35,330 nt of DNA from Azoarcus sp. (GCA_031285965.1 JAITVD010000031.1:1-35330); one strand, 5' to 3'; positions 21,479 to 30,014 are shown, counted from the first letter of the stretch. The notes: generated by a model not told the origin, from the letters alone. Numbers and translations: made by a program.

Positions 21479-22153
21479 GTGAGCAACGAACTTGCCCAGC
21501 TTTTTGACAATAATCGTGTGTGGGCCGACCGTATGCAGGCCGAAGACCCGGCCTATTTCCTGCGTCTGGTGCGCCAGCAGTCCCCGGAATACTTATGGAT
21601 TGGCTGTTCCGACAGCCGCGTGCCCGCCAACCAAATCATCGGCCTCGACCCAGGCGAAGTTTTTGTCCACCGCAATGTCGCCAACGTGGTGTCGCATACC
21701 GACCTCAACGCGCTCTCGGTCATCCAGTTCGCCGTCGACATTCTGCGGGTCAAGCACATTCTGGTGGTGGGGCATTACGGCTGCGGGGGTGTCAAGGCGG
21801 TCATCGGCGAAGAGAAAAACGGCCTCGTCGACAACTGGCTGCGCCACGTGCAGGACGTGCGCGACCGCTACGCCGCGCAGCTTGCGCAAGTGGATGACGT
21901 TTCGTGGCAGCGCGACCGCCTCTGCGAGCTGAACGCCATGCACCAGGCCGTCAATATCTGCCAGACCACGGTGCTGCGGGACGCTTGGCAGCGCGGGCAG
22001 GAAGTCAGCGTCCATGCGTGGTGCTACAGCCTGAACAACGGTCTGGTCAACGACCTCAAAGTCAGCGCCCGCAGCCGCGAAGAAGCCACCGCGCAGGTCG
22101 ACAACGCGATTGCCCGCATGTTCTGGATGAAGAACAGCCGTCGCGGCAGGTAA
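21479..22153 (+). CDS. can: Beta-class carbonic anhydrase
   Basis: The enzyme interconverts CO2 and bicarbonate and supplies bicarbonate to cytoplasmic carboxylases. The 224-residue product has the full beta-class zinc site: Cys43 and Asp45 with Arg47 in IGCSDSRVPA, then His99 and Cys102 in VVGHYGCGGV. EVFVHRNVANVV is also typical. The length and start (MSNELAQLFDNNRVWADRM) match E. coli Can. The start is GTG 21479, preceded by TTTGGAG at a good distance. It lies 55 bases after the uracil-DNA glycosylase gene. Nothing unusual in the catalytic residues. Confidence 0.96.
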   Translation: MSNELAQLFDNNRVWADRMQAEDPAYFLRLVRQQSPEYLWIGCSDSRVPANQIIGLDPGEVFVHRNVANVVSHTDLNALSVIQFAVDILRVKHILVVGHYGCGGVKAVIGEEKNGLVDNWLRHVQDVRDRYAAQLAQVDDVSWQRDRLCELNAMHQAVNICQTTVLRDAWQRGQEVSVHAWCYSLNNGLVNDLKVSARSREEATAQVDNAIARMFWMKNSRRGR

Positions 22154-22293
22154 GTCCTAATCTGATGCCAAGTTATCTCGACAGGAACAATATCTGAAAC
22201 GCGCCTACAGCAGCCTCACAAGGGCTACGACCGCCCCAACTGTGATGATGGGCATGGTTGTTCTCCCAGCTTGATGGTCATGCGCTGCCCTAG

Positions 22294-22446
22294 CTGAATA
22301 AACAAGCGCCTGACGAACAAGAAAGACACCTCGCTGAATGTTTTTCTGAAAAGCTCAAAGAGCTTCGCCGCGTTGCTACCCGATACGACAAACTTTCCAC
22401 TGTTTTTAAGGCATCGGCCATAACCGCCGAATGCCTGATTTGGTGA
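22294..22446 (+). pseudogene. Remnant of an IS5-family-like transposase, C-terminal end
   Basis: A 50-codon frame without a start encodes ECFSEKLKELRRVATRYDKL and ends in a short hydrophobic stretch and TGA. The pattern E-x-x-F-x-x-L-K-x-x-R-R-x-A-T-R-Y-D-K is the conserved C-terminal end (the catalytic Glu region) of IS5-type DDE transposases. Just upstream, in another frame (22217-22231), HKGYD resembles an earlier conserved block of the same family, so the relic may begin near 22215 with frameshifts. Ten bases after the stop is a 14-bp sequence (22456-22469) that recurs inverted at 24105-24118 and is probably the element's terminal repeat. It is a dead fragment. Confidence 0.7.
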
Positions 22447-22455
22447 CAGTAAAAA

Positions 22456-22469
22456 TATTTAGAGACAGC
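22456..22469 (+). repeat. IS terminal inverted repeat, left partner
   Basis: TATTTAGAGACAGC, just after the transposase relic's stop, is the exact reverse complement of 24105-24118. Its position relative to the transposase end fits the right end of the IS. Confidence 0.6.
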
Positions 22470-22491
22470 GCCTAGACAGACAGGGGCGGCA

Positions 22492-22497
22492 TATAAT
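22492..22497 (+). promoter_or_regulatory. Possible -10 box for the hydrolase-DUF5329 pair
   Basis: An exact TATAAT lies 55 bases before the TTG start of the hydrolase gene. The best -35 (TAGACA, 22473-22478) is only 13 bases away, so the promoter is uncertain. It would lie just inside the IS-flanked segment. Confidence 0.35.
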
Positions 22498-22551
22498 TCC
22501 GCAAAAAAAGTGCGCCAGAACTCCAACGGCGCGGAAAGTGAGGAAAAACGC

Positions 22552-23691
22552 TTGCGAAAATACGCCAAAATCCTTGTAGCTGTCGCCGTCGTCCCGTTAA
22601 TGGCCGTTATCCTCTTTGCCGGATGCGCGTTACGCGAATTTGGGCAAGTGCCGCAAGATATTTCCGGTTATGAAAAGCTGCCCTATTTTGCGGGAGGAAC
22701 GTTCCGCAACCACGAGGCTCTTCCTCATTACCCGGATCGCATACGGGGCGGCAAAGCCGGCAGACTTCGCTTTATCCTGCCCAATTCCAACGCCCCCGAA
22801 GCGCCTCTGCCCACGGTCAGTCCCGACAAGGAAGCACTTGCAGCGCCTCCAGAAGAACTGGCTGCGTACTGGCTGGGGCATTCATCCCTTATTATCGAGC
22901 TGGAAGGCAAGCGTTTTCTGGTTGACCCGGTTTTCGGCAATGCCGCCCCCATTCCTTTTGTCGTGCGGCGCTACGGACCTCCCCCGCTGGAGCGCGAGAA
23001 TCTACCGCTTCCTGACTATGTGCTGATTACGCATGACCATTATGATCATTTGGAATACGCGACCATACGCTATTTCAAGAACATGCCGACACAGTTCATT
23101 GTGCCGCTCGGCGTCGGCGAGCATCTCGTCAAATGGGGCATCCCTTCTGAAAAAATTCACGAACTCGCCTGGGGAGACGAATTCAACCAAAATGGCATCC
23201 ATATTATTGCGGAGCGCGCGCTTCATTATTCTGGCCGAACCGACTCCACGCGCAACAGCAGTTTATGGGCCAGCTATGTTCTGAAGGGGAGCCGGAAACG
23301 GGTCTTTATAAGCGGCGATACTGGCTACAGTGATCACTTACGCGCCATTGGCACAGAACATGGCCCCTTTGACCTGGCTTTTTTTGAAATTGACGGCTGG
23401 AATCCCGGTTGGCCCAAAACACACCTGTTCCCGGATGAAGTGATTCGCGCCTATCACGATGTCCAGGCCAAGGTGATGGTTCCAGTGCATTGGGGCGTTT
23501 TTGATCTTGCCATACACCCTTGGGATGAATCCATCCGCATGATTGCCTCCTTGGCGGACAAAAATGGCGGCATTACCCTGCTTACGCCCCTTATGGGGCA
23601 AAAACTGGTTCCAGGCATCACCCAGGTTTCACGCTGGTGGGAGAATCTTCCGTTTTCGCATAAAACCGCTGTCGGAACCGCAGCCCCATAG
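22552..23691 (+). CDS. Metallo-beta-lactamase-fold hydrolase, NAPE-PLD/UlaG-like, probable lipoprotein
   Basis: The product is a metal-dependent hydrolase of the metallo-beta-lactamase superfamily. It resembles the branch that includes N-acylphosphatidylethanolamine phospholipase D. Visible are WLGHSSLIIELEGKRFLVDP, the metal motif THDHYDHLE, GDTGYSDHL and the late His in VPVHWGVFDLA. I prefer TTG 22552 (379 residues) over GTG 22510 because GAGGA lies seven bases before it. The start then reads as a signal sequence of basic residues, a hydrophobic core and LFAGC, a plausible lipobox. The protein would be anchored in the membrane facing the periplasm. A DUF5329 gene follows 37 bases later. Both lie between inverted IS-end sequences. 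Substrate is not known; a phospholipid derivative is one possibility. Confidence 0.85.
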   Translation: MRKYAKILVAVAVVPLMAVILFAGCALREFGQVPQDISGYEKLPYFAGGTFRNHEALPHYPDRIRGGKAGRLRFILPNSNAPEAPLPTVSPDKEALAAPPEELAAYWLGHSSLIIELEGKRFLVDPVFGNAAPIPFVVRRYGPPPLERENLPLPDYVLITHDHYDHLEYATIRYFKNMPTQFIVPLGVGEHLVKWGIPSEKIHELAWGDEFNQNGIHIIAERALHYSGRTDSTRNSSLWASYVLKGSRKRVFISGDTGYSDHLRAIGTEHGPFDLAFFEIDGWNPGWPKTHLFPDEVIRAYHDVQAKVMVPVHWGVFDLAIHPWDESIRMIASLADKNGGITLLTPLMGQKLVPGITQVSRWWENLPFSHKTAVGTAAP

Positions 23692-23728
23692 GCGACAATC
23701 AAGCGCAACGCGACAGGGGGAGCGTTTT

Positions 23729-24115
23729 ATGCATAAAATCGGCATACTTTTTTTTGCACTGCTGCTTATTTTTTTCATAGACGGCGCATACGCGCAAACA
23801 AGTGAAGAGATAAAAATCGAATGCCTGATTGCTTCAATTTCAAAAATGCCGGAAGGCATCAAATTTATACGAAACGGCAAAGCGCACAGCCGCGAAGAAG
23901 CGGCTGATCATTTGCGCACAAAGTACAGGCGTGGCAAAAAGTATGCCGCGACCGCTAAACTTTTTATAGAAAATATCGCGTCAAAATCGTCTTTAAGCAG
24001 AACTGAATATAGCATCAGATTTGTTGACGGAAAAACTGTGACCACACATGAGTTTTTTACGGAAGAATTGAAGAGAATAGAAAAAAGAACACCTCTGACT
24101 AAAGGCTGTCTCTAA
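23729..24115 (+). CDS. DUF5329-family secreted protein, C-terminus altered by an IS end
   Basis: A 128-residue product starts at ATG 23729 after GGGGGAG. It has a clear signal peptide (MHKIGILFFALLLIFFIDG, cleavage near AYA-QT). The mature part follows DUF5329: FIRNGKAHSREEAADHLRTK, then FIENIASKSSLSRTEYSIRF and TTHEFFTEELKRIEKR. DUF5329 proteins are small periplasmic proteins of unknown function. The stop at 24113-24115 lies inside the 14-bp inverted repeat 24105-24118, so the final residues (about KGCL) come from IS sequence. The original C-terminus was probably slightly longer or different. The family domain is essentially complete, so the protein may still work. It is probably co-transcribed with the hydrolase. 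Confidence 0.8.
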   Translation: MHKIGILFFALLLIFFIDGAYAQTSEEIKIECLIASISKMPEGIKFIRNGKAHSREEAADHLRTKYRRGKKYAATAKLFIENIASKSSLSRTEYSIRFVDGKTVTTHEFFTEELKRIEKRTPLTKGCL

Positions 24116-24118
24116 ATA
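24105..24118 (-). repeat. IS terminal inverted repeat, right partner
   Basis: GCTGTCTCTAAATA is the exact reverse complement of 22456-22469. It overlaps the stop codon of the DUF5329 gene. Confidence 0.6.
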
Positions 24119-24529
24119 ATTTTCAGATTTTTTATTCTCTCTCTGATCTTCTGCTTTCCATGAATAGAGACGACATGTATGTGCTGATTCCATTAAAAGT
24201 AAAACACAAAAACAGACAATCGCTCCAGAATACATAAGCATGTCATCGGCAATTTTGTTAAGGCTATAAAATAATAAACGGCTATGAATGCCAACACGCT
24301 AGAACGACTGCCACATGATTTAATTAGCGATTTCCAATTATGGAGATGTACTATAAGAAATAATTTGAGATGAAAGAGTAAAAAAATCCAGAAACAAGCG
24401 TCAATCCCCCGGACATGCTCAGCACAGGATTTCAAAACCAACGATTCAATAATGATTTCATGCTGTTACCTCGTCATTTTCGAGCTTCAATGGACAAACT
24501 GACAATGTCATCGGCCATGCTTCCCCGCC
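24119..24529. other. AT-rich stretch without a recognisable gene, probable IS remains
   Basis: These 411 bases between an IS-end repeat and priA are AT-rich. They have short frames on both strands, none with a recognisable product. The left boundary at the inverted repeat suggests the rest of a second IS copy, but I could not identify transposase motifs with confidence. Confidence 0.4.
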
Positions 24530-26716
24530 TCAAACCTCCAGCGGGTCAACGTCGATTTGCCAGCGCAGTTCGCGGGGCGCGGGCAAGGCGCGGAGCTTAA
24601 TCAGCCATCGCGCAAGAAAATCCTGCAAGGCGGGGCGCTGATCGGCTTCGATGAGCAATTGGGCGCGTTCGCGCCGCGCAAGGCGCGTCACGCGCATCGG
24701 CACGGGGTCGAAAAGGCGGATGATTTGCGCGGCAAGCGGGGCGGCCTCATCCCTTGCGCGGCGCAAAAAATCCACCGCTGCCGCCAGTTCCGGCGCGTCT
24801 GCCCGCAACATGGCCTGACGCGAGAAGGGCGGAAAACTGGCAACGTTCCGCTGCTCAAGTTCCATGCGGGCAAAAGCGTCGAAATCGTGTCCGATGAGAC
24901 AGCGGTAGAGCGGATGGGCGGGATATTCCGTCTGTATCAGCACCTCACCGGGCAGTTGGGCGCGTCCCGCGCGCCCCCCGACCTGCATCAACTGCTGGAA
25001 CAGGCGCTCGGGCGCTCGGAAATCGGCGGCATGGAGCGAGGCATCCGCGCCCAGCACTCCGACGAGGGTTAGCTGGGGAAAATCATGCCCTTTCGCCATC
25101 ATCTGCGTCCCGACAAGGATGTCGGCCTCGCCTGCGGCAATGCTCGCCAAGAGGCTTTCGCGCCGCGCCGGAGTACGCGCCGCGTCACGGTCAATCCTAA
25201 GCACCCGCACAGCGGGAAACAGTTCGGCAAGCCGTGCCTCGATGCGCTGCGTGCCGCGCCCAAACGGCTGGATGTCCTGATTGCCGCAGACCGGACAAGC
25301 GCGGGGGATGGGGCTGGACGCGCCGCAGTGGTGGCAGCGCAGCAGACGGTCGGCGAGGTGGACGACCCGATTGGCGGAGCAGTGCGGGCATTGGCTGACC
25401 CAGCCGCAAGACGGACAGGCCAGCACTGGCGCGTAGCCTCGGCGGTTGATGAAAATCAGGCTTTGCTCGCCGCGCGCGAGCCGTGCGGCGATGGCTTCGC
25501 GCAGGGGCGGGCTGATGCCTTCGTCAAGGCGGACGCGGCAGGTGTCAATCATCCGAACGGCGGGCAGGGCGCTTGCCAGCGCCCTAGCGGGCAGCCTCAG
25601 CAGTTGATAATGTCCGTCCAGCGCGTGTTTCCAGCTTTCCAGCGATGGCGTGGCGGAACCCAGCACCACGGGTACATCGCGCTGGCGCGCTCGCCAGACG
25701 GCGAGGTCTCGTGCCGAGTAGCGGATGCCTTCCTGCTGCTTATAGGAAGCGTCGTGCTCCTCATCCACCAATATCAGCCTGAGCTTCGGCAGCGGCACAA
25801 AGACCGCGAGCCGCGTGCCAAGCACGATGTCGGCATGCCCATCTTGCGCCTGCCTGAAACCACGCGCCCGCGCGCCTTCGGCAAGCTCCGAATGCAGGCT
25901 GACGATGCGGGCGGCGGGAAACCTTGCGCGTACCCGCTCGTCCAGTTGGGGCGTGAGCGCGATTTCGGGAACCAGCATCAACACCTGCCCCCCGGCTGCC
26001 AGCGCGTCCGCCGCAAGGCGCAGATAGATTTCCGTCTTGCCGCTGCCCGTGACGCCCGCGAGCAGCCATGCTTTGAACCCGGCAGGCGCGGAGCGGAAAG
26101 CCGCCAGCGCCTCGGACTGCCCGGCGGTGAGTTCGGGCTGTGCGCCAATCTGCCCGTGCGCGGGCGCATCGGCGCTGCTGACGGCGAGCCATCCACGCGC
26201 AAGCGCGTCGGCGATGGCACTGGCGGCGGCAAATTGACGGATGGCGCTGCGCCGCAGGGCATCCGCATGTTCGCCGCGCGCGGCCAGTTCGCTCACGAGC
26301 GCCAGCGCCCGACTGTCGCGGCGGCGAGCCGCCAGCGCGGCGCGACCTTGTTCGGTGAGGCTGAGCACGGGGTCGGGATCGCGGGCGCTGACGGCTTCGG
26401 CACGGCGCAAACCCGGCGGCAGCGCCAGCGCGGCGACTTCCCCAAGCGGCGCGTGGTAGTAGCGGGCGGTAAATTCAACCAATTCCATCCAGTCCGGCGG
26501 CAACGGCGGCATGTCGCGCAGGATGCGGATAACCGGCTTCAGCCGTTTGGGGTCAAATCCGGCAGTCTCGGGCAGCGCCACGAGCAGCCCGCTTTTTTCC
26601 CCTTGCCCGAACGGCACGCGCACGCAGCGCCCAATGTCCGACGGCACGGCATCCTCGGCCAGATAATCGAAGAGCTGAGGCAACGGGACGGGAACCGCTA
26701 CGCGGATGACGGGCAT
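24530..26716 (-). CDS. priA: Primosomal protein N' (replication restart helicase PriA)
   Basis: PriA is a 3'-5' helicase that recognises stalled forks and reloads DnaB. The 728-residue product matches the family length (E. coli 732). The N-terminal 3'-DNA-binding domain starts MPVIRVAVPVPLPQLFDYLA. Helicase motif I is GVTGSGKTEIYL and motif II is LVDEEHDASYKQ. The zinc-binding insert has four Cys pairs: CPSC, CPHC, CHHC and CPVC. Motif V/VI regions ILVGTQMMAKGHDFP and QVGGRAGRA are present. The start at 26716 is the family start. hemE lies upstream on the same strand across a 405-base gap that holds DnaA-box-like sites. Confidence 0.97.
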   Translation of the reverse strand: MPVIRVAVPVPLPQLFDYLAEDAVPSDIGRCVRVPFGQGEKSGLLVALPETAGFDPKRLKPVIRILRDMPPLPPDWMELVEFTARYYHAPLGEVAALALPPGLRRAEAVSARDPDPVLSLTEQGRAALAARRRDSRALALVSELAARGEHADALRRSAIRQFAAASAIADALARGWLAVSSADAPAHGQIGAQPELTAGQSEALAAFRSAPAGFKAWLLAGVTGSGKTEIYLRLAADALAAGGQVLMLVPEIALTPQLDERVRARFPAARIVSLHSELAEGARARGFRQAQDGHADIVLGTRLAVFVPLPKLRLILVDEEHDASYKQQEGIRYSARDLAVWRARQRDVPVVLGSATPSLESWKHALDGHYQLLRLPARALASALPAVRMIDTCRVRLDEGISPPLREAIAARLARGEQSLIFINRRGYAPVLACPSCGWVSQCPHCSANRVVHLADRLLRCHHCGASSPIPRACPVCGNQDIQPFGRGTQRIEARLAELFPAVRVLRIDRDAARTPARRESLLASIAAGEADILVGTQMMAKGHDFPQLTLVGVLGADASLHAADFRAPERLFQQLMQVGGRAGRAQLPGEVLIQTEYPAHPLYRCLIGHDFDAFARMELEQRNVASFPPFSRQAMLRADAPELAAAVDFLRRARDEAAPLAAQIIRLFDPVPMRVTRLARRERAQLLIEADQRPALQDFLARWLIKLRALPAPRELRWQIDVDPLEV

Positions 26717-26860
26717 AGAAAGACGCCTTTCACGCTGGAATCTGGCGCGAAACCAGACACTGCACTAACAAGAAGCCATTTTTCAATCGGTTAGAAGAAA
26801 GACTTGAAGGTGATTCGGGTAAACCAAGGTAAGCGGTTGCCGCTAAAAGAGGTCTCTAGC

Positions 26861-26895
26861 TTCCCCACAATTACTGTGGATAACTTTGTGGGAAA
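26861..26895. promoter_or_regulatory. Cluster of one perfect and two imperfect DnaA boxes upstream of priA
   Basis: The minus strand has an exact TTATCCACA at 26875-26883. On its left is TTCCCCACA (26861-26869, plus strand, two mismatches); on its right is TTTCCCACA (26887-26895, minus strand, two mismatches). The outer two form an inverted repeat around the central box. An AT-rich stretch follows (about 26958-27000). The site lies in the 405-base gap between priA and hemE (26717-27121). The only other element I see there is a terminator hairpin near hemE. Confidence 0.5.
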
Positions 26896-27063
26896 CACGG
26901 GTACAGCGTCCGGCATCTCGCGCCACTGTGACAAAGTGCACATTCTGCTTCATGATGAGGCAAAAAAATATCGTTACAAATCATAGCATTACGAATCGCT
27001 CTCATAAGTACCGCGAAGAAGTGTTGCGCAATGCACAAAAAACGCTGATGTGCATAAGTCAAA

Positions 27064-27080
27064 GCGGCGGAACCCGCCGC
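27064..27080 (-). terminator. Possible terminator after hemE
   Basis: Reading the minus strand 42 bases past the hemE stop, GCGGCGG-GTT-CCGCCGC forms a perfect 7-bp GC stem with a 3-base loop, followed by TTTGACTT. The U-run is short, so this is moderate support. Confidence 0.4.
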
Positions 27081-27121
27081 CAGCCAGAAGAAGCCATGAC
27101 CCGTCAAGGGTTTTTGGGTTC

Positions 27122-28183
27122 TTAGTATGCTTTTCGCCTATGCGCGTGCACTGCCTCGACCAGCGCGACGACATTTTCCGGCGGGGTGTGCTGCGAGATG
27201 CCGTGCCCGAGGTTGAACACATGCCCCGGATGAGGGCCGAAGGCATCAAGCACTTTCCGCGCTTCATTGGCGACCACTTCCGGCGTCGCAAACAGGACGG
27301 CGGGGTCGAGGTTGCCCTGTAGCGCGACGCGCCCAGCCGCCTGTTCGCGGGCGCGGCCAATGTCTATCGTCCAGTCCAGCCCAATCGCGTCAAAACCGCT
27401 GTCGGCGAGCGCGTCCAGCCAAAGCCCCCCGCCTTTGGTGAAGGCGATGGCAGGCACGCGCCGCCCATCCCGCTCGCGGACAAGCCCTGCGGCAATCTTG
27501 CGCAAGTAGGCGAGCGAAAACTCGCGCCACGCGCCATCGGAGAGCGTGCCGCCCCACGAATCGAACACCATCACGGCCTGTGCGCCGGATTCAATCTGGG
27601 CGTTCAGGTAAGCCGTGACGGCGCGTGTGTTGATGTCGAGGATGTGGTGCATGAGGTCGGGGCGGGCGTAGGCCATCGCCTTGACGGCACGGTAATCGTC
27701 GCTCGACCCGCCTTCGACCATGTAGCAAGCCAGCGTCCACGGGCTGCCGGCAAAACCAATCAGCGGCACGCTGCCATCCAGCGCCCGCCGGATTTCGGCG
27801 ACGGCATCCATCACGTAGCGCAACTCGACATGAGGGTCTGGCACTGAAAGATTGCGGATTTCCCATTCCTGCGTCAGCGGGCGCTGGAATTTCGGGCCTT
27901 CGCCTTCGGAAAAGTACAAGCCCAGCCCCATCGCGTCCGGGATAGTCAGGATGTCAGAAAAGAGGATGGCGGCATCCAAATTGAACCGCGCCAAGGGCTG
28001 CAAGGTGACTTCGCAGGCAAGCGCCGGACTTTTGCACAGGGCGAGGAAATTGCCCGCTCGCTTGCGGGTTTCGCGGTATTCGGGCAAATAGCGCCCCGCT
28101 TGGCGCATGAGCCAGATGGGGGTGTATTCGGTGGGTTCGCGCAGCAGCGCGCGCAGCAGGGTGTCGTTTTTGAGGCGGCTCAA
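27122..28183 (-). CDS. hemE: Uroporphyrinogen III decarboxylase
   Basis: HemE decarboxylates the four acetate side chains of uroporphyrinogen III to coproporphyrinogen III in haem synthesis. From TTG 28183 the product has 353 residues, as in E. coli (354). It contains the active-site loop [19 protein letters not shown], the catalytic Asp in [35 protein letters not shown] and the late VFNLGHGI. I prefer TTG 28183 because homology begins there ([16 protein letters not shown]) and GGAG lies six bases upstream. A GTG at 28222 would add 13 residues that look unrelated. The nearest genes are priA downstream and a UPF0149 gene 96 bases upstream, all on the minus strand. Confidence 0.96.
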   Translation of the reverse strand: MSRLKNDTLLRALLREPTEYTPIWLMRQAGRYLPEYRETRKRAGNFLALCKSPALACEVTLQPLARFNLDAAILFSDILTIPDAMGLGLYFSEGEGPKFQRPLTQEWEIRNLSVPDPHVELRYVMDAVAEIRRALDGSVPLIGFAGSPWTLACYMVEGGSSDDYRAVKAMAYARPDLMHHILDINTRAVTAYLNAQIESGAQAVMVFDSWGGTLSDGAWREFSLAYLRKIAAGLVRERDGRRVPAIAFTKGGGLWLDALADSGFDAIGLDWTIDIGRAREQAAGRVALQGNLDPAVLFATPEVVANEARKVLDAFGPHPGHVFNLGHGISQHTPPENVVALVEAVHAHRRKAY

Positions 28184-28279
28184 TGTCGGCTCCGGGGGAA
28201 AACGGGATTTACGCAAGGACACGCAGGGGCGACATTATCGCCCGACTGCTTCTGGATGTTTAGCCAAACCTCGGGAGAC

Positions 28280-28900
28280 TTACGGCGCGATGATTTCGGG
28301 CGCGGGCAGCCCAATGGAGCGCCAGCGCACAAAAACGCCATTGATTGCTTCGCCCGCGGCTTCCAGCCAGCCGAGCCGCGTCTCTTCATCGGCGGTGTCG
28401 GCCTCATCGCTCTCCCACGGCGCGACAATCTGCCGCAAGATATTCTGAACCTCGCATGCCATTTCATCAGGCAAATCTTCCTGCCAGCCGTCAGACCACA
28501 GGTCTAGCCCCTGAAGAAAACCATCAACCCAGCCCTCTCCGATGCCCGGCTTATCGCCGCCTTCCTCGGCAGCGAAACAGAAGGGATCCCAACGTTCATC
28601 CCTGTCCTCGCGCCCAAGCGTGGAAGCGATTTCGTTGCGGTAGGAGAGCACGAGCTTGATTGCCCGCTGCACGGCGGAACCTTTTCCAAAATCCGCGTCC
28701 CCGTGCGCCGACCAGACTTCCGGCAGCCAGCGTTTCCGGTCGATAGGCTGGGGCGACAGGAGCACCGCCGCCAAAAAGCCGTCGAGCATTTCGAGGTCCA
28801 TGCAGTCTTCCGGCACGGTGTCCGAGACGAGAACCGCCTCAAGGGCATCCATTTCTTCGTCGTTGAGCAGCAAGGGGGAGGGTTCGGAACCAGAGAACAT
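28280..28900 (-). CDS. UPF0149 (YecA/YgfB-like) family protein
   Basis: The 206-residue acidic product has the UPF0149 fold signature: MDLEMLDGFLAAVLLSPQPI then WLPEVWSAHGD near residues 33-67, and a second helical half with GWVDGFLQGLDLWSDGW. Some family members end in a zinc-binding SEC-C tail; this one does not. The biochemical role of the family is not well known. It lies 96 bases upstream of hemE on the same strand and could share its transcript. I saw no strong ribosome site at ATG 28900, but the family signature begins soon after it. Confidence 0.82.
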   Translation of the reverse strand: MFSGSEPSPLLLNDEEMDALEAVLVSDTVPEDCMDLEMLDGFLAAVLLSPQPIDRKRWLPEVWSAHGDADFGKGSAVQRAIKLVLSYRNEIASTLGREDRDERWDPFCFAAEEGGDKPGIGEGWVDGFLQGLDLWSDGWQEDLPDEMACEVQNILRQIVAPWESDEADTADEETRLGWLEAAGEAINGVFVRWRSIGLPAPEIIAP

Positions 28901-28979
28901 GGGATTAAGCGCAAATAAAATCGGTATGGGGCTTTCTATTGTGGCCGAAAAAAGCGTAACCGTGTTTTTTGATGCGGTT

Positions 28980-29663
28980 TCAGGACGCGGCAGCCGCGTC
29001 GAGGTCGACGCGCAGACGGTACAGGCATTGCCCCGAATCGCGGTATTTGCGCTCGAACGGCGTCAAGGGACGCGCCGCCTCGAACGCCTCCCCCGCCACC
29101 GGACAGCCCCGCGCCAGTTCCAGCGCACAGGCGAACTCGTCTATATAGACCGCCCAATTGCTGCGGCATTCAAGTACGCCGCCAAGACGGAGGATGTCAG
29201 GAAACACTGGATGCGCGTGCCAGCGCCGCCCCAGATGCCCGATTTTCGGCCAAGGGTTCGGGTAAAGAATGTAATGCCTTGCCAGCCGCAGCCCGTCCTC
29301 GGCGAGCACGCGCCAGAAATCGACCAAATTGGCGCGGACAAAAACCATGTTCGACGGCATCAGCGCGTCAGGATAAGGTTTGCGCCTTTGCAGGCGGTCT
29401 TCCGATTTTTCAACGCCAATCACACAATGATCGGAGTACGTTCGAGCCAGTTCGATGGTGCTATGCCCAACGCCGCAGCCCGCGTCGACAATCAGCGGCG
29501 CATGTCCGTCCCAACCCGCCAGCGCATCGTCGCGGGCAGCGCGGCTGACATCGGCAATCGGCTTGCGGAACGGGCTGGCAAGATGGGTGCACACCCGTTC
29601 CGCCAGATGCGTATGCACGCCCTGCTGGGCGCTTTCCGGAATGCGTGAATTGGCATAGCTCAC
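28980..29663 (-). CDS. TrmB-family tRNA (guanine-N7) methyltransferase-like protein
   Basis: TrmB methylates G46 of tRNA to m7G. The product from GTG 29663 has 227 residues. The SAM-binding region is VDAGCGVGHSTIELA followed by VIGVEKSEDRL. The family core motif is LYPNPWPKIGHLGRRW, then HPVFPDILRLGG. In classical TrmB the motif is PDPW/NPWPKxRHxKRR; here the second basic cluster reads HLGRRW, so it may be a divergent subgroup, and RSNWAVYIDEF replaces the usual T-D segment. GTG 29663 is chosen because GGAGAAAAC precedes it; the frame is open to 29780 but overlaps the rpmE promoter and start. rpmE is divergent. Confidence 0.8.
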   Translation of the reverse strand: MSYANSRIPESAQQGVHTHLAERVCTHLASPFRKPIADVSRAARDDALAGWDGHAPLIVDAGCGVGHSTIELARTYSDHCVIGVEKSEDRLQRRKPYPDALMPSNMVFVRANLVDFWRVLAEDGLRLARHYILYPNPWPKIGHLGRRWHAHPVFPDILRLGGVLECRSNWAVYIDEFACALELARGCPVAGEAFEAARPLTPFERKYRDSGQCLYRLRVDLDAAAAS

Positions 29664-29681
29664 GTTTTCTCCATGCTCCTG

Positions 29682-29710
29682 TTGCCAGAAGGCGTTTCTT
29701 TTGGGATAAT
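29682..29710 (+). promoter_or_regulatory. Sigma-70-type promoter for rpmE
   Basis: TTGCCA (29682-29687), a 17-base spacer and GATAAT (29705-29710) lie 56 bases before the rpmE ATG. Both hexamers match consensus at five of six positions or nearly so, with ideal spacing. Confidence 0.6.
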
Positions 29711-29766
29711 GCACGGTTTCAATTCTAGCAGGGCAGTCACAATCGCCGCCCGACACAGGATTTAGC

Positions 29767-29991
29767 ATGAAAGCGGACATCCATCCTCAGTACAAAGACG
29801 TTGCCATCACCTGCTCTTGCGGCAACACTTTCGTGACCCGTTCGACCCTCACCAAGCCCGAGCTGCACGTTGAAGTCTGCGCCGCCTGCCATCCGTTCTA
29901 CACTGGCAAGCAGAAGATTGTCGACACGGCGGGCCGCGTCGAACGCTTCCGTCAAAAATACGGCAACCTCACACGTCCGGGCAGCAAATAA
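29767..29991 (+). CDS. rpmE: 50S ribosomal protein L31 (zinc-binding form)
   Basis: The 74-residue product starts [20 protein letters not shown] and continues [14 protein letters not shown], the L31 signature. The four zinc-ligand cysteines are at 16, 18, 38 and 41, so this is the zinc-containing type. A promoter lies 56 bases upstream and a strong terminator 23 bases downstream, so it is probably transcribed alone. Confidence 0.97.
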   Translation: MKADIHPQYKDVAITCSCGNTFVTRSTLTKPELHVEVCAACHPFYTGKQKIVDTAGRVERFRQKYGNLTRPGSK

Positions 29992-30014
29992 GCCTACGAA
30001 CAGAAACAAAAAAA

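Noticed and set aside
24193..24441. 82-codon minus-strand hydrophobic frame between the IS repeat and priA
   Set aside because: No ribosome site and no family resemblance; hydrophobicity is expected from AT-rich DNA. Possibly IS remains.
25085..26794. 569-codon plus-strand frame opposite priA
   Set aside because: Antisense shadow of an unmistakable priA.
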